A stretch of 35,485 nt of DNA from Verrucomicrobiota bacterium (GCA_019241085.1 JAFAXH010000094.1:1-35485), one strand, 5' to 3'; counted from the stretch's first letter, positions 1-8,288 are shown. Translations and numbers: made by a program. Notes: generated from the sequence alone by a model not told the origin.

Positions 1-178
1 CCGCGATCTCCGGCTCGTCGGGCAGATCGACGCGTTTAAATTTCAACCCACTGCCGGCTGCCGCGGGCCGCAAGGTGAGCTTGACCTGCGCGCCGGTGTG
101 CAGCGCGACGCCCGCGAGGCTGGCGGGTTTGCCCAAGGTGTGTTGAAAAGCAGCGGAACTGGCGTCGGTCGTCGGCAT
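1..178 (-). CDS. lpxC: UDP-3-O-acyl-N-acetylglucosamine deacetylase, N-terminal fragment
   Basis: Only the first 59 codons are in the window; the gene runs off the left edge. The ATG at 178 opens a peptide containing QHTLGKPASLAGVALHTGAQ and later KRVDLPDEPEI. This is the characteristic LpxC N-terminus (a 'GVGLHTG'-like motif, then a 'RVDLP' segment). LpxC is the zinc enzyme that commits UDP-acyl-GlcNAc to lipid A synthesis, so the cell should have an outer membrane with LPS. The metal-binding and catalytic residues lie outside the window. In some Bacteroidota and PVC bacteria lpxC is fused to fabZ, which cannot be judged here. The gene is the last of a minus-strand series that follows the cNMP-binding protein by 29 bp, so co-transcription is likely. 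Confidence 0.85.
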   Translation of the reverse strand, partial: MPTTDASSAAFQHTLGKPASLAGVALHTGAQVKLTLRPAAAGSGLKFKRVDLPDEPEIA

Positions 179-207
179 GGAGAGCGGGGAAATTTTTAAT
201 GAAAAAA

Positions 208-708
208 TCAGTCGTTGATGAGGTCGCGCATCAGCGCGCGGTTGCGGCCGACGAGAAAGAGCGAGTCGATGTAGCGGGCGTTGGTTTTGCGCATCCGGGT
301 GACGACGACACGGGCCACGGCGACAAAAAACTTCAACGCCGCCGCTGGTTGCACGCCGGCGAGCACGCGGAACACCGCCTGCGATGCCTTCAGGCAGACG
401 CACTCAGTCTCGGCGAGGACATCCGCCATGCGCGGGCCTTCATCGACCAGCGCCAGTTCACCGAGGAAATCGCCCTCGCCGAGGACGGCCAGGTCGAATT
501 CCTGATTTTTGCGCCGATGCCGCACCCGCGCCTTGCCGTCGAGGATGACGAACATGCAGTCGCCCGCTTCGTCCTGGCGCACGACGTAGCTGCCAGCGGT
601 GAAACGCACGGTGTCCGTGAGTTCCAGAAATGTTTTCAGCTCGTCGAGGGTGAATTCCGCAAACAGCGGAATGCGTTGCAACAGCGCGAGGGTTTCGGCG
701 GGGTCCAT
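208..708 (-). CDS. Cyclic nucleotide-binding domain protein without a DNA-binding domain
   Basis: This 166-residue protein is essentially one cNMP-binding beta-roll (about residues 8-125). It shows the family pattern: LLQRIPLFAEFT at the start, GDCMFVILDGKARV in the middle, and a phosphate-binding-cassette-like GEGDFLGELALVDEGPRMAD with the conserved Gly-Glu. After the domain there is a helical tail (FFVAVARVVVTRMRKTNARY) and no helix-turn-helix. It is therefore not a CRP-type transcription factor and more probably a stand-alone sensor or regulatory subunit. I chose the ATG at 708; an in-frame GTG three codons upstream (717) is also possible. It lies between a LolD-like ATPase gene (93 bp upstream) and lpxC (29 bp downstream). 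Ligand and partner are unknown. Confidence 0.8.
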   Translation of the reverse strand: MDPAETLALLQRIPLFAEFTLDELKTFLELTDTVRFTAGSYVVRQDEAGDCMFVILDGKARVRHRRKNQEFDLAVLGEGDFLGELALVDEGPRMADVLAETECVCLKASQAVFRVLAGVQPAAALKFFVAVARVVVTRMRKTNARYIDSLFLVGRNRALMRDLIND

Positions 709-810
709 AGTGGGCACGGGGCGGGGAGCGGGCAGCGGATCTGGGCTGGCTTCACGATGAACACGAACTGCCAGCGGAGGAAAGCAAAAGTTCGCGGCGG
801 AAAATTTCCC

Positions 811-1518
811 TCACGCGCCGCCGGATTCCAGCCGGCCATCGCGCAGGCGGATGCGGCGGCTCGCGGCGCGCGCGACTTCCTCGCTGTGCGTGACGATGAG
901 CAATGTCGTCAACCCCGCGGCGGCAACGCGGGAAAAAACCTCCACCACGCGCGCCGCGCCTTGGCTGTCGAGGTTGCCCGTCGGCTCGTCGGCGAGCAGC
1001 AGACGCGGGCGATGCACGAGGGCGCGGGCAATCGCAGTGCGTTGCAGCTCGCCGCCACTGAGTTGGTGGACGAAGTGGTTGGTCCGGTGCGCGAGACCGA
1101 CTAATTCCAGCAGTTCCAGCGCGCGCGGCCGAATGCGGGCGGGCGATTCGCCGGCGAGCAGGCGCGGCAGACACACGTTTTCCAGCACGTTCATCGTCGG
1201 CAGGAGATTGAAGAATTGGAACACGATGCCGAGATCGTGCCGGCGATAGCGCGTCAGCGCCCGATCATCGGCAGAGTGCAGCGCGAGATCGCCGACGAAA
1301 AGCTCGCCGCTCGTCGGCTGATCCAGACCGCCGAGCAGATGGAGCAGCGTGCTCTTGCCGCAGCCGCTCGGGCCGGTGACGGCGACGAAATCCTTTTCCG
1401 CAATCTCCAGCGAAAGGTCGTCCAGCGCGCGCACGGGCTGGCCCGCGGCGTCAGCCGGCGCAGGATCGCCGTAAGCGCGGCAAACGCGCACGAGACGGAT
1501 CAACGGCGGCGGCGTCAT
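811..1518 (-). CDS. ABC transporter ATP-binding protein, LolD/MacB type
   Basis: This is a 235-residue ATPase subunit with Walker A GPSGCGKST (residues 49-57), the Q-loop VFQFFNLLPTMNVLENV (about 99-115) typical of the LolD/MacB/FtsE class, signature LSGGE (153-157), Walker B LLLADEP followed by TGNLD, and the H-loop His in IVTHSEE. Members of this class energise FtsX/MacB-type permeases that extract lipoproteins or move other envelope substrates; they act on the cytoplasmic face of the inner membrane. No permease gene adjoins it in the window, so assignment to lolD itself is not safe. It starts 9 bp after the stop of the FIST gene, which suggests translational coupling. There is an insert of about 10 residues before the Walker A strand (PAPADAAGQP). 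Confidence 0.9.
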   Translation of the reverse strand: MTPPPLIRLVRVCRAYGDPAPADAAGQPVRALDDLSLEIAEKDFVAVTGPSGCGKSTLLHLLGGLDQPTSGELFVGDLALHSADDRALTRYRRHDLGIVFQFFNLLPTMNVLENVCLPRLLAGESPARIRPRALELLELVGLAHRTNHFVHQLSGGELQRTAIARALVHRPRLLLADEPTGNLDSQGAARVVEVFSRVAAAGLTTLLIVTHSEEVARAASRRIRLRDGRLESGGA

Positions 1519-1527
1519 CCGTGATGG

Positions 1528-2778
1528 CTAAGGCTCGCTGAGCAACGCAATCGAGGCCGTGTAGCCATGCACGTAGTTGTGCGCGCCGACCGGGCCGATC
1601 TCGCCATTGCAAAAAAATCCGGTGCCGGGCAGCGGGCCGAAAACCTCGCCGAGCACGCCAGCGTCGTGATCCGGCGCCCGGAACAATCCGCGTCCGCGCC
1701 CGGTGCAGGGAAAGAGCAGACTGGCGAAGGCGCGGTCACCGATCTGCTCGCGCGCGGCGTGACACAACTCGCGCAAATCCTCGTCCGCGCTGTCGCGGTC
1801 GCGGAGCTGGTATTGCAACGTTTGTCCGACGCGCAGGTGGCTGCTGATCGCGACGGCGCCGGTCTTTGGGTCCGCACCGAGAATGTTGCGGATGAGGAAA
1901 TCGCCGCGCTTGTATTCTTCGAGATATTCACTCATCGCCAGACCGGCGAAGAGGTTGCCCTGCGCGCGGGCTTTCTCCTTTTCACTCAAGCCTTGGAAGA
2001 CGGTGTTGAGCACTTCGTAAGCGGGCCGGGAGCCGAGCGTGAGCAGGTGATTTCCCTTCGCGCCCGTCACCGTGAGCGGCTCGCCGATGGGCCGGCAGCC
2101 CTGGCTGACGATGGTTTGCACCCGCACTCCGCCGCCGCTGAGCGCGAGCGCCAGGGCGTCCCCGCGGCTGGCATGGCCATCGCGGAAAAGGACGATTTCC
2201 TCCGCCGGCCCACTTTCCGCCTCCGCGCCGTCGTCTCCGTCGTTGTTTCCAGTTTGCCCGCCTTTGCCCCTGGGAGTGCCGCCGCTGGCCAGGCCGCCGA
2301 TGGACGGCACGCCGGGGTAGGCGGCGTTCCACTCGCCCAACCAGCGGTCCACGGACAGTCGGAACGGATTGGCCAGCACGATCCAGGTGTCCACGTCCTC
2401 GGCGCCCAGCCCGCTCTCGCCATGCCAGAACGCCGGGCCAGTCGATGCTTCCAACTGTCCTTGCGTGAACTCAAACGCCGTGACGCGCGTCTGTGGCAAC
2501 GAGAGCAGCAGTAGGGAAAAACCGGGTTTGTCCTCGGCTTCCAGATTCGTGCCGATGAGGCCGGCGCCGGTGGAACCGATCAGGAGCGGCGCGCGGCCAT
2601 ACACGCGCACGAGTTCGAGAAAATCTTCCAAATGAGCGAGGTAATCGCTGGTCGCGAAGACGATGGCAACGCTCACGTCCGCGCCCAATTCTGCGCGCGC
2701 CTCCTTGGCGGCAGCGATGACTTTCTGCTCGGAAAAAGCCGAGACGACCAGACGGGAAGCAGCGCGGTTTTTTGTCAC
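1528..2778 (-). CDS. FIST domain signal-transduction protein
   Basis: This 416-residue protein matches the FIST_N plus FIST_C architecture. The N-terminal half contains DVSVAIVFATSDY and LLIGSTGAGLIG. The C-terminal half contains GNLFAGLAMSEYLEEYKRGD, GRGRGLF and, at the end, FFCNGEIGPVGAHNYVHGYT, the conserved FIST_C terminus. FIST proteins are predicted small-ligand (possibly amino acid) sensors, and the domain often occurs fused to or near signalling proteins. Here it is a stand-alone protein heading a minus-strand series with a LolD-like ATPase and a cNMP-binding protein. The start is a GTG with no visible Shine-Dalgarno sequence. A glycine/acid-rich low-complexity insert (GGTPRGKGGQTGNNDGDD, near residue 170) separates the two halves. 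The ligand cannot be predicted. Confidence 0.85.
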   Translation of the reverse strand: MTKNRAASRLVVSAFSEQKVIAAAKEARAELGADVSVAIVFATSDYLAHLEDFLELVRVYGRAPLLIGSTGAGLIGTNLEAEDKPGFSLLLLSLPQTRVTAFEFTQGQLEASTGPAFWHGESGLGAEDVDTWIVLANPFRLSVDRWLGEWNAAYPGVPSIGGLASGGTPRGKGGQTGNNDGDDGAEAESGPAEEIVLFRDGHASRGDALALALSGGGVRVQTIVSQGCRPIGEPLTVTGAKGNHLLTLGSRPAYEVLNTVFQGLSEKEKARAQGNLFAGLAMSEYLEEYKRGDFLIRNILGADPKTGAVAISSHLRVGQTLQYQLRDRDSADEDLRELCHAAREQIGDRAFASLLFPCTGRGRGLFRAPDHDAGVLGEVFGPLPGTGFFCNGEIGPVGAHNYVHGYTASIALLSEP

Positions 2779-2863
2779 GGACTAAAATTTCGCAGGGAAC
2801 CGCCTCGCGCGCAATGGCCGGCCGGGGTCGGTTGGGTTGAAAATTTCACGCGCGGCGCGCGGG

Positions 2864-4009
2864 TCATGCCAGCGCCAGGGCGAGTTGCTGGCCTTCCGGG
2901 CTGTCTGGCGCGAGCGATCCGATGCCGTCGGTTGGTTCCATCGTCAGAGCAAAACGCACGCCCAGCCCGAGCAGACGCACGCTCTGTTGCGCCGGCTCGC
3001 GCCGCGCCCAACCGGTGGCGAGCAGCGCGCGGAAAATTTCCAGGTCCGGCGAATGCCCGACGCGTTCGACGGTGGTGCGCGAGAAATCGGCGAAGCGGAT
3101 TTTGACGAATAATTTGTGCAAACTCCGCGCCGGCTTGCCCGCGGCGGTTTCCTTCGCCGCCGCCTTGGCGAGGTCGTCGAGCAGCCCGGCGTGGAGTTCG
3201 CCCAACTGCTCCTGGCATTCGCGTAGCGTGTCGAGGTTGAAGGAAAACGTGTTCTCCGTGCTCAAACTTTTCCGCAGCCGATCCGGCTCGACCGGGCGGT
3301 CGTCCAGGCCGCGGCAGCGGTCAAAAAGCTCCGAGCCGAACTTGCCGAATTGCGCGTGCAGCTCGACGCGCGAGAACGCTTGCAACTGCCCGCAAGTTTC
3401 GACGCCCAGCGCCGCCAGCCGGCGCGCGGAAACGCCGCCGACGCCGGGTATCCGCCGCACGGGCAGTTCGCGCAGGAACGCGGCGACCGCACTCGGCTTG
3501 ATCGTGTGCTGGCCGTCCGGCTTGCGCCAGTCGCTGGCGATTTTGGCGAGCATTTTGTTCGGCGCGATGCCGGCGGAAGCGGTGAGCTGGGTTTCGGAAA
3601 AAATGCGGGCGCGAATCTCGCGCGCCACCTCGGTCGCGGGCCGGTCGAGGTGCGTCACGTCAAGATACGCTTCATCCAGCGAGAGCGGCTCGACGAGCGG
3701 TGTGTATGCCAGAAAGATGGCGCGAATCCGGGCGCTCTCGGCGCGATACACGTCGAAGCGGGTGGGCACCACGACGAGGTGCGGGCATTTTTCCAGCGCC
3801 AGAAACGTCGGCATCGCCGAGCGGACGCCGAACTCGCGCGCGAGATAATTGCAGGTCGTCAACACGCCGCGCCGTGAACGCGAACCGCCGACGCCCAGCG
3901 GCACGTCGCGCAATTCCGGCCGGTCGCGCATCTCGATTGCCGCGTAAAAGCAGTCCATATCGAGATGGATGATCTTGCGGCTGCCGAGATGTTCGGGAGC
4001 GGCTTCCAT
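2864..4009 (-). CDS. dinB: DNA polymerase IV (Y-family translesion polymerase)
   Basis: This 381-residue protein has the Y-family catalytic core. The first metal Asp lies in HLDMDCFYAAIE (D17), the steric-gate region follows, then RRGVLTTCNYLAREFGVRSAM, and the SLDEAYLD motif (S110, D112, E113) carries the other catalytic acids. The helix-hairpin-helix-like thumb segment (RRIPGVGGVSARRLAALG) and the little-finger domain follow. The last residues contain QLALAL (375-380), which fits the QLxLxL beta-clamp-binding peptide found at the end of E. coli DinB. The enzyme copies past damaged template bases with low fidelity. The length is slightly over the usual 350. I did not recognise an SOS box upstream. 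The start ATG at 4009 gives a short N-terminal leader before the first beta strand. Confidence 0.95.
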   Translation of the reverse strand: MEAAPEHLGSRKIIHLDMDCFYAAIEMRDRPELRDVPLGVGGSRSRRGVLTTCNYLAREFGVRSAMPTFLALEKCPHLVVVPTRFDVYRAESARIRAIFLAYTPLVEPLSLDEAYLDVTHLDRPATEVAREIRARIFSETQLTASAGIAPNKMLAKIASDWRKPDGQHTIKPSAVAAFLRELPVRRIPGVGGVSARRLAALGVETCGQLQAFSRVELHAQFGKFGSELFDRCRGLDDRPVEPDRLRKSLSTENTFSFNLDTLRECQEQLGELHAGLLDDLAKAAAKETAAGKPARSLHKLFVKIRFADFSRTTVERVGHSPDLEIFRALLATGWARREPAQQSVRLLGLGVRFALTMEPTDGIGSLAPDSPEGQQLALALA

Positions 4010-4095
4010 GTGTGCTGGTTCAATCCGGGATTAACGGCAAGCGAGAAGATGCGGGCTAGCTTTGTTCCCAATGCCTGCGAGTGCGGAGAGATGAA

Positions 4096-4770
4096 TCAAA
4101 CCATCATTTCCACGAACACAAACCGCCGGTCGAACCGCCCGCCGGCGTGTTGCCGGCAGCAATCGCGGCAGGCCAGCGGACGTCGCGGCGGGATCGGCCG
4201 CACGCGGCGCAAAATCATGCCGCATCGTGGACATTGATACACATGCCGGCGGGCGACGGCGCGGCGCGGCAGCGGCAACTGGTGGCAGCGTTCCTCGCCG
4301 GCGATGCCAAGCTCGACGCAAGCCCGGCGCCACTCCGGTCCGTGCGCCGCGATCTTGCCGCGACGCCGCGACCGATGATGATGATGGCCACCCGTCGCGA
4401 TGCCCGCGCGCCAGTGCGCGACCAGGTGCGCCAATTCGTGCCGCAGCGTTCGCTCAACCTCGCCGGGCAGCGCACGCAGCATCGGATTCAACACCACGGC
4501 CCACCGCGCCGGAAACGCCTGGCCCGCCGTGCTGACCAGCCGCGGATTCCAACGGGCGGTGACACTTTTTGCCAGCGCTTCGCAGCCGGGCAGGTTCAGG
4601 AGCAGCGCCTGTGCGCGGCTGGTCAATTCCGGGTCCTCCGGGTCGGCTTCCAAACCGTGCGCGCCGCGACGCCGCAGCGTGGGCGCAGCCACGGTCGCCG
4701 GTCGCGGCGGAGATTGCGCGGCTTTGAAAAGAAATCCAGGAAAAAGGAGCTGTTGTAATCCGTAACGCAT
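4096..4770 (-). CDS. SprT-like zinc metalloprotease-family protein
   Basis: This is a 224-residue protein with the SprT signature: HELAH (residues 111-115) inside TLRHELAHLVAHW, then a third metal-ligand candidate in HGPEW (from H143), and a C-terminal zinc ribbon with two Cys pairs (CPRCG and CRDCC). The family includes bacterial SprT and the eukaryotic DNA-protein-crosslink protease Spartan; the function of the bacterial members is poorly defined. A histidine/arginine-rich stretch (GGHHHHRSRRRGK) separates the HExxH helix from the HGPEW segment. I chose the ATG at 4770; a TTG start at 4824 would add 18 residues. It lies 86 bp upstream of dinB on the same strand, which would fit a repair role but does not prove one. 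Confidence 0.8.
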   Translation of the reverse strand: MRYGLQQLLFPGFLFKAAQSPPRPATVAAPTLRRRGAHGLEADPEDPELTSRAQALLLNLPGCEALAKSVTARWNPRLVSTAGQAFPARWAVVLNPMLRALPGEVERTLRHELAHLVAHWRAGIATGGHHHHRSRRRGKIAAHGPEWRRACVELGIAGEERCHQLPLPRRAVARRHVYQCPRCGMILRRVRPIPPRRPLACRDCCRQHAGGRFDRRFVFVEMMV

Positions 4771-4898
4771 TTGCAGCGATTGGGACTGGGAGCGCGAGCA
4801 GCAGCAGCCTAGCACGACTGGCAAGTCTCCAGGTTTGTGGCAGCAATCGGCGCATGGATTAACCCACGTCGGGCAGCGGTAGTCTTCGTGGTTTTTTA

Positions 4899-4992
4899 AG
4901 ACAGAATTAACAGAATTTTACCGAATTTCGCGGCGCTAAATCCTGACCTTTTTGCCTCTGCCTAATTCTGTTTAATTTTGTTAATTCTGTCT
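4899..4992. repeat. Inverted pair of 9-10 bp-unit repeats (CAGAATTnn family), copies 1 and 2
   Basis: The left arm begins AGACAGAATTAACAGAATTT at 4899. The right arm, read on the minus strand from 4992, begins AGACAGAATTAACAAAATTA. Each arm is three units of CAGAATT-like sequence spaced 9-10 bp apart, and the arms face each other across about 40 bp. The element is AT-rich against a GC-rich background. It sits in the divergent gap between the SprT-like gene and the phzF-like gene. The same three-unit arm recurs at 8289-8320 and at 18255-18406. No coding capacity is seen. Confidence 0.8.
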
Positions 4993-5058
4993 GAAATCTG
5001 GCCGCGCCCTAACTTCTGGCGGCTGGCATCCTCGGATTGCCAGTGCGATTTTGCCATC

Positions 5059-5964
5059 ATGCCCACGACGCACACCTTCCTGCAAATCGACGCCTTCACG
5101 AGCGAGCCGCTGACCGGCAACGCCTGCGCGGTGGTCTTCGACGCGGACGATCTCGACGGGAAAACCATGCAGGCCATCGCGCGCGAGATGAATTTGTCGG
5201 AGACCGCTTTTCTGCGGCGTTCGGCCGTCGCCGATTTTGGCGCGCGTTATTTTACGCCCACGGTGGAAATCCCGCTGGCCGGTCATCCGACCATCGCCGT
5301 CGCCTGCGCGCTCGTCAGCAGCGGCCGGCTGAAGTTGCACGAAGCGGAAACGACGTTTTCCCTGGAACTGCCCGTCGGACCCATCCGCGTGGACGTGACG
5401 AAATCCGCGACCGACAGCGGTTTCCACGAAGCGAGCATGTGGCAAATGCAGCCGGTGTTTGGCGCGACCTACGCGGCCGACGAAGTGCTCCCGATTTTTG
5501 GTTTGTCGAAGGCGGACGCGCTGCCCGGCGCGCCGGTGCAAACCGTGAGCACGGGCACGTTGCAACTGATGCTGCCGCTCCGCGACCTCGCAGCCTTGCG
5601 CCGCGTGCAAATCGACCAGCCGGCGCTCGCGGCGTTTTGCGAACGCACGGACAACGAATTCTTCAGCACGCACCTGTTTTGCCCGGAAGGCGCGACGAAG
5701 CAGGGGCGGACGTTTGCGCGGCATTTTACCAATCCGCCCGGATTGTTTGAAGACCCGTTCACCGGTTCGGCGACCGGCGGCATGGGCGCGTATCTGTGGC
5801 ATCACGGGCTGATCGACTCACCGCGATTTGTCGCCGAACAAGGCCATTGGATGGGTCGGCCCGGACGTGCCCGCGTGGAAGTCGTCGGGCCGCCCGACGC
5901 CATCCAAACCGTGAAAGTCGGCGGGCCGGCGGTCGTCGTCTTGCGCGGAGAGCTGTTAATCTAG
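5059..5964 (+). CDS. PhzF family isomerase/epimerase-like protein
   Basis: The 301-residue protein starts at the ATG at 5059 (MPTTHTFLQIDAFTSEPLTG), the usual PhzF N-terminus; an upstream ATG at 4978 lies inside the repeat and is unlikely. Family marks are the catalytic Glu in NLSETAF (E48), VEIPLAGHPT with the GHPT motif (75-78), and EDPFTGSATGGMGAYLWHHG near the C-terminus. PhzF itself isomerises trans-2,3-dihydro-3-hydroxyanthranilate in phenazine synthesis, but most family members are of unknown specificity. Nothing nearby suggests phenazine production, so only the fold and an isomerase/epimerase-type chemistry can be asserted. It is a single-gene unit, with a divergent neighbour on the left and a convergent one on the right. 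Confidence 0.88.
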   Translation: MPTTHTFLQIDAFTSEPLTGNACAVVFDADDLDGKTMQAIAREMNLSETAFLRRSAVADFGARYFTPTVEIPLAGHPTIAVACALVSSGRLKLHEAETTFSLELPVGPIRVDVTKSATDSGFHEASMWQMQPVFGATYAADEVLPIFGLSKADALPGAPVQTVSTGTLQLMLPLRDLAALRRVQIDQPALAAFCERTDNEFFSTHLFCPEGATKQGRTFARHFTNPPGLFEDPFTGSATGGMGAYLWHHGLIDSPRFVAEQGHWMGRPGRARVEVVGPPDAIQTVKVGGPAVVVLRGELLI

Positions 5965-5994
5965 GTGGATCGCACGCTCCGTTGCGCGATCCAC
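5965..5994. terminator. Hairpin between convergent phzF-like gene and larA
   Basis: A perfect 9-bp inverted repeat, GTGGATCGC and GCGATCCAC, with a 12-nt loop begins directly after the phzF stop. It is followed by only three T residues on the plus strand and by no T-run on the minus strand. Its position between two convergent genes (larA stops at 6001) suggests a shared transcription end or barrier. It is a weak intrinsic terminator by sequence. Confidence 0.55.
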
Positions 5995-6000
5995 TTTGCC

Positions 6001-7281
6001 TTATCCTAGATACGGGATTGTCAGCGGCCCGCGCGGCAGCACGGCGACGCGCGCGGCCGGACCGCGCCGGGCGAGTTCTTTCGCGACCGCGGCGCCGATG
6101 TCGCGGCAGGGCTGGAGATGCGCGGCACGCACCATTTCCTCCGGCAGCGAACTGTGGAGCAGCACGCGCGCTTTGCGTTGCACGAGCGCCTGAATCTGCG
6201 CCTGCCATTGCTCGGGGCGCGTCTGACCCCAGCTAGCCACGCCGGCGAGGATTTCCTCCGGGCTGCGAGCCGCGCGCAGGATTTGGTCGAACGGGCTGCC
6301 GTCCGGCACGCCGTCGCCGCAATCGCAGGCGAGGATGATGAGTCCGCCCTCGCGCACGATGCGCGCGGCGGCGCTCATGCCTTTGACGCCTTGGTAAAGA
6401 TTCATGTCGAGCGGGTAGCCGCTGTTCGTGGTGACGACCACATCGAACGGCGCGTCCACCTTTTGCATCGCTTCCGCGCGCACGGCTGCGCAGCCGCGCC
6501 GGTGCGCCTCGACCATGTCGCCGGCAAAGACGCCGGTGACGCCGCGCTCGTCGTTGAGTGTCACGTTCAAGAGAAAATTCGGACCGACCGCCGCGCTCGT
6601 GGCGATGTCGCGCAATTCCTCCCAAAGCGGATTGCCCTCGGTGACGCCGAAGGTCGCGCGCGGGTCGCCGATGTTGACGGCATTGTGGCTGGCGAGCACG
6701 CTTTCCAAGCCGGCGACGCCGGGGATTATGCCCTTCGGCCCGCCGCTGAAGCCGGCAAAGAAATGCGGCTCGATGAAGCCGGTGACGATGCGCAAATCGG
6801 CCTCGAGCGCGAGCGTGTGAATCAGCGCCGGCGTCCGGCCGTCGCGCATGAGGCCGACGCGCGTCAGCGCCTGCGGATTTTCCGGCTCGTGGTTGCGCAC
6901 GCGATAGTCGCGCACCACGGCGGGCGTGAGCATTTCCTCCAACTCCGCGCGCGTGTTCGGCCGATGCGTGCCGAGCTGGTTGAGGAGCAGGATGTGATCG
7001 CGCGCCACGCCGGCGTCGTTTTCCAAATACTCGAGCAGCCAGGGAATCAGCCGCTCATTCGGCGTGGCGCGCGTGATGTCGGTGAAGGTGATGCAAACGC
7101 GCGTTTTGGCGTGGACGAGTTCGCGCAACGGCCGCGCGCCGATGGGCGAGTCCAACGCCGCGCGCACGGCCGCTTTCTCGTCCGCTAACGCCGCGGCGTG
7201 CGTCGGCTGGATGACCGTCGTGCGGTCATCGGGAAATTCGACAGGCAAATGGCCGCGGCCGTAGGCGAGGAGGATTTGCAT
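6001..7281 (-). CDS. larA: LarA-like nickel-pincer racemase/epimerase
   Basis: This 426-residue protein belongs to the lactate racemase (DUF2088) family. It shows FTDITRATP (66-74), the GTHR segment (H106), and the central block TGFIEPHFFAGFSGGPKGII, which contains His173 and Lys183; His199 follows in ASHNAVN. These line up with His108, His174, Lys184 and His200 of the characterised Lactobacillus LarA, where the lysine carries the nickel pincer cofactor. So the metal and cofactor residues look intact. The substrate may be lactate or another 2-hydroxyacid. I chose the ATG at 7281 (MQILLAYGRG); a GTG two codons earlier is possible. It is last in a minus-strand group after rpiB and a small exported protein. 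The cofactor gene larE is at 14836. Confidence 0.87.
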   Translation of the reverse strand: MQILLAYGRGHLPVEFPDDRTTVIQPTHAAALADEKAAVRAALDSPIGARPLRELVHAKTRVCITFTDITRATPNERLIPWLLEYLENDAGVARDHILLLNQLGTHRPNTRAELEEMLTPAVVRDYRVRNHEPENPQALTRVGLMRDGRTPALIHTLALEADLRIVTGFIEPHFFAGFSGGPKGIIPGVAGLESVLASHNAVNIGDPRATFGVTEGNPLWEELRDIATSAAVGPNFLLNVTLNDERGVTGVFAGDMVEAHRRGCAAVRAEAMQKVDAPFDVVVTTNSGYPLDMNLYQGVKGMSAAARIVREGGLIILACDCGDGVPDGSPFDQILRAARSPEEILAGVASWGQTRPEQWQAQIQALVQRKARVLLHSSLPEEMVRAAHLQPCRDIGAAVAKELARRGPAARVAVLPRGPLTIPYLG

Positions 7282-7329
7282 GACCACAATTTAACTTAAC
7301 GACAGGCTTCGCGGCGGCCAAGAGGCCGG

Positions 7330-7815
7330 TTATTCGAACAGGTGCTTCGATTGCCAAACAAAATTGGGTCGCTGCGTAGTGCGATGATATGTGACGGCCC
7401 CGTCCACACCTTCGACACACCGGAATCGTTTCGTCGTGAGAGCGAGCATAGCACAGCGCGTCGTATAACACGCTGGATGCTCACCGTTGCCAGCCCAATG
7501 CTGAATAAGAACGTCATTTGCAAGTTCCCAAGTCCCGGAACTGAGAAGATGTTCCCAAGTCGGACGCGGATGGTCCAAGGCGTGAAATCTCCGTGCGTAG
7601 AGAAAGCGTCCGTTTGGACGAAACTTCACCACAATATCAATCAGGCAGGCACCTTGGCTGTCGCTGCCTTGCTTCTGCCGTGTCCAGCGACCGAGCAGGC
7701 GATGCCGTAGCGTCGCCGACGAAGCTTTGTGGATGGAAACGTCATCGGCATTGACGGGGCAACCAATCGCCAGGACGAGCGCGCCACAAAGGAGAATTTG
7801 CAAAATTAACTTCAC
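7330..7815 (-). CDS. Small exported protein of unknown function
   Basis: This 161-residue protein has a clear signal sequence (MKLILQILLCGALVLAIGC). LAIGC could be a lipobox, or cleavage could follow the later VNA. The mature part starts with a helix and LLGRWTRQ, then DIVVKFRPNGRFLYARRF and SSGTWELANDVLIQHW. This 'G-x-W ... strand ... G-x-W' layout resembles small lipocalin-like or beta-barrel stress proteins, but I do not recognise a named family. Start is GTG at 7815. It lies 22 bp after rpiB and 48 bp before larA on the same strand. Base composition is visibly lower in GC than its neighbours, which may indicate a more recent arrival or a fast-evolving gene. Confidence 0.6.
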   Translation of the reverse strand: MKLILQILLCGALVLAIGCPVNADDVSIHKASSATLRHRLLGRWTRQKQGSDSQGACLIDIVVKFRPNGRFLYARRFHALDHPRPTWEHLLSSGTWELANDVLIQHWAGNGEHPACYTTRCAMLALTTKRFRCVEGVDGAVTYHRTTQRPNFVWQSKHLFE

Positions 7816-7837
7816 GAAAAATGCTGCCTAGCCTTAC

Positions 7838-8272
7838 CTACGCCGCGTCAATCTCCGCGATGCGCGCGCTGTGGCGGCCGCCTTCAAAGGGCGTTTCGAG
7901 CCAGATTTTTACGATGGTCAGCGCTAAGTCCAGCGGGACGGTGCGTTCGCCGATGCTCAGGCAATTCGCGTCGTTGTGCTGCCGGCCCCAGCGGGCGGTT
8001 TGCTCGTTCCAGCAGAGCGCGCAACGCACGCCGCGCACGCGGTTGGCCACGATGGCTTCGCCGTTGCCGCTGCCGCCGAAGACGATGGCGCGCTCGGCTT
8101 CGCCCTTGGGCACGGCCTCGGCGGCGGGTCGGACAAATTCCGGGTAGCCGTCGCCGGGATTGAGCGTGAAGGCGCCTTTGTCCACGACCTCGTGGCCGGC
8201 GTCGAGCAGGAATTTTTTGACGGCTTCTTTGTAATTAAAACCAGCGTGATCGGAGCCAAGGGCGATTTTCAT
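7838..8272 (-). CDS. rpiB: Ribose-5-phosphate isomerase B (RpiB/LacAB family)
   Basis: This 144-residue protein starts MKIALGSDHAGF with the substrate-binding Asp-His pair and contains GGSGNGE (66-72) and HNDAN (99-103). RpiB interconverts ribose 5-phosphate and ribulose 5-phosphate in the pentose phosphate pathway. The active-site strand reads GGSGNGE, without the cysteine base of the E. coli-type enzyme. This is the arrangement of the mycobacterial type, in which the glutamate at this position (here E72) acts as base. Length is normal. It heads a possible three-gene minus-strand unit with the exported protein and larA. The 70-bp divergent gap to the M32 peptidase gene carries a CAGAATT repeat. 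Confidence 0.93.
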   Translation of the reverse strand: MKIALGSDHAGFNYKEAVKKFLLDAGHEVVDKGAFTLNPGDGYPEFVRPAAEAVPKGEAERAIVFGGSGNGEAIVANRVRGVRCALCWNEQTARWGRQHNDANCLSIGERTVPLDLALTIVKIWLETPFEGGRHSARIAEIDAA

Positions 8273-8288
8273 GGGAAACGGGATGATT

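Noticed and set aside
6118-7188. Long plus-strand open frame of 356 codons
   Set aside because: It lies opposite larA, whose motifs and lysine/histidine residues are unambiguous. High GC makes such shadow frames common.
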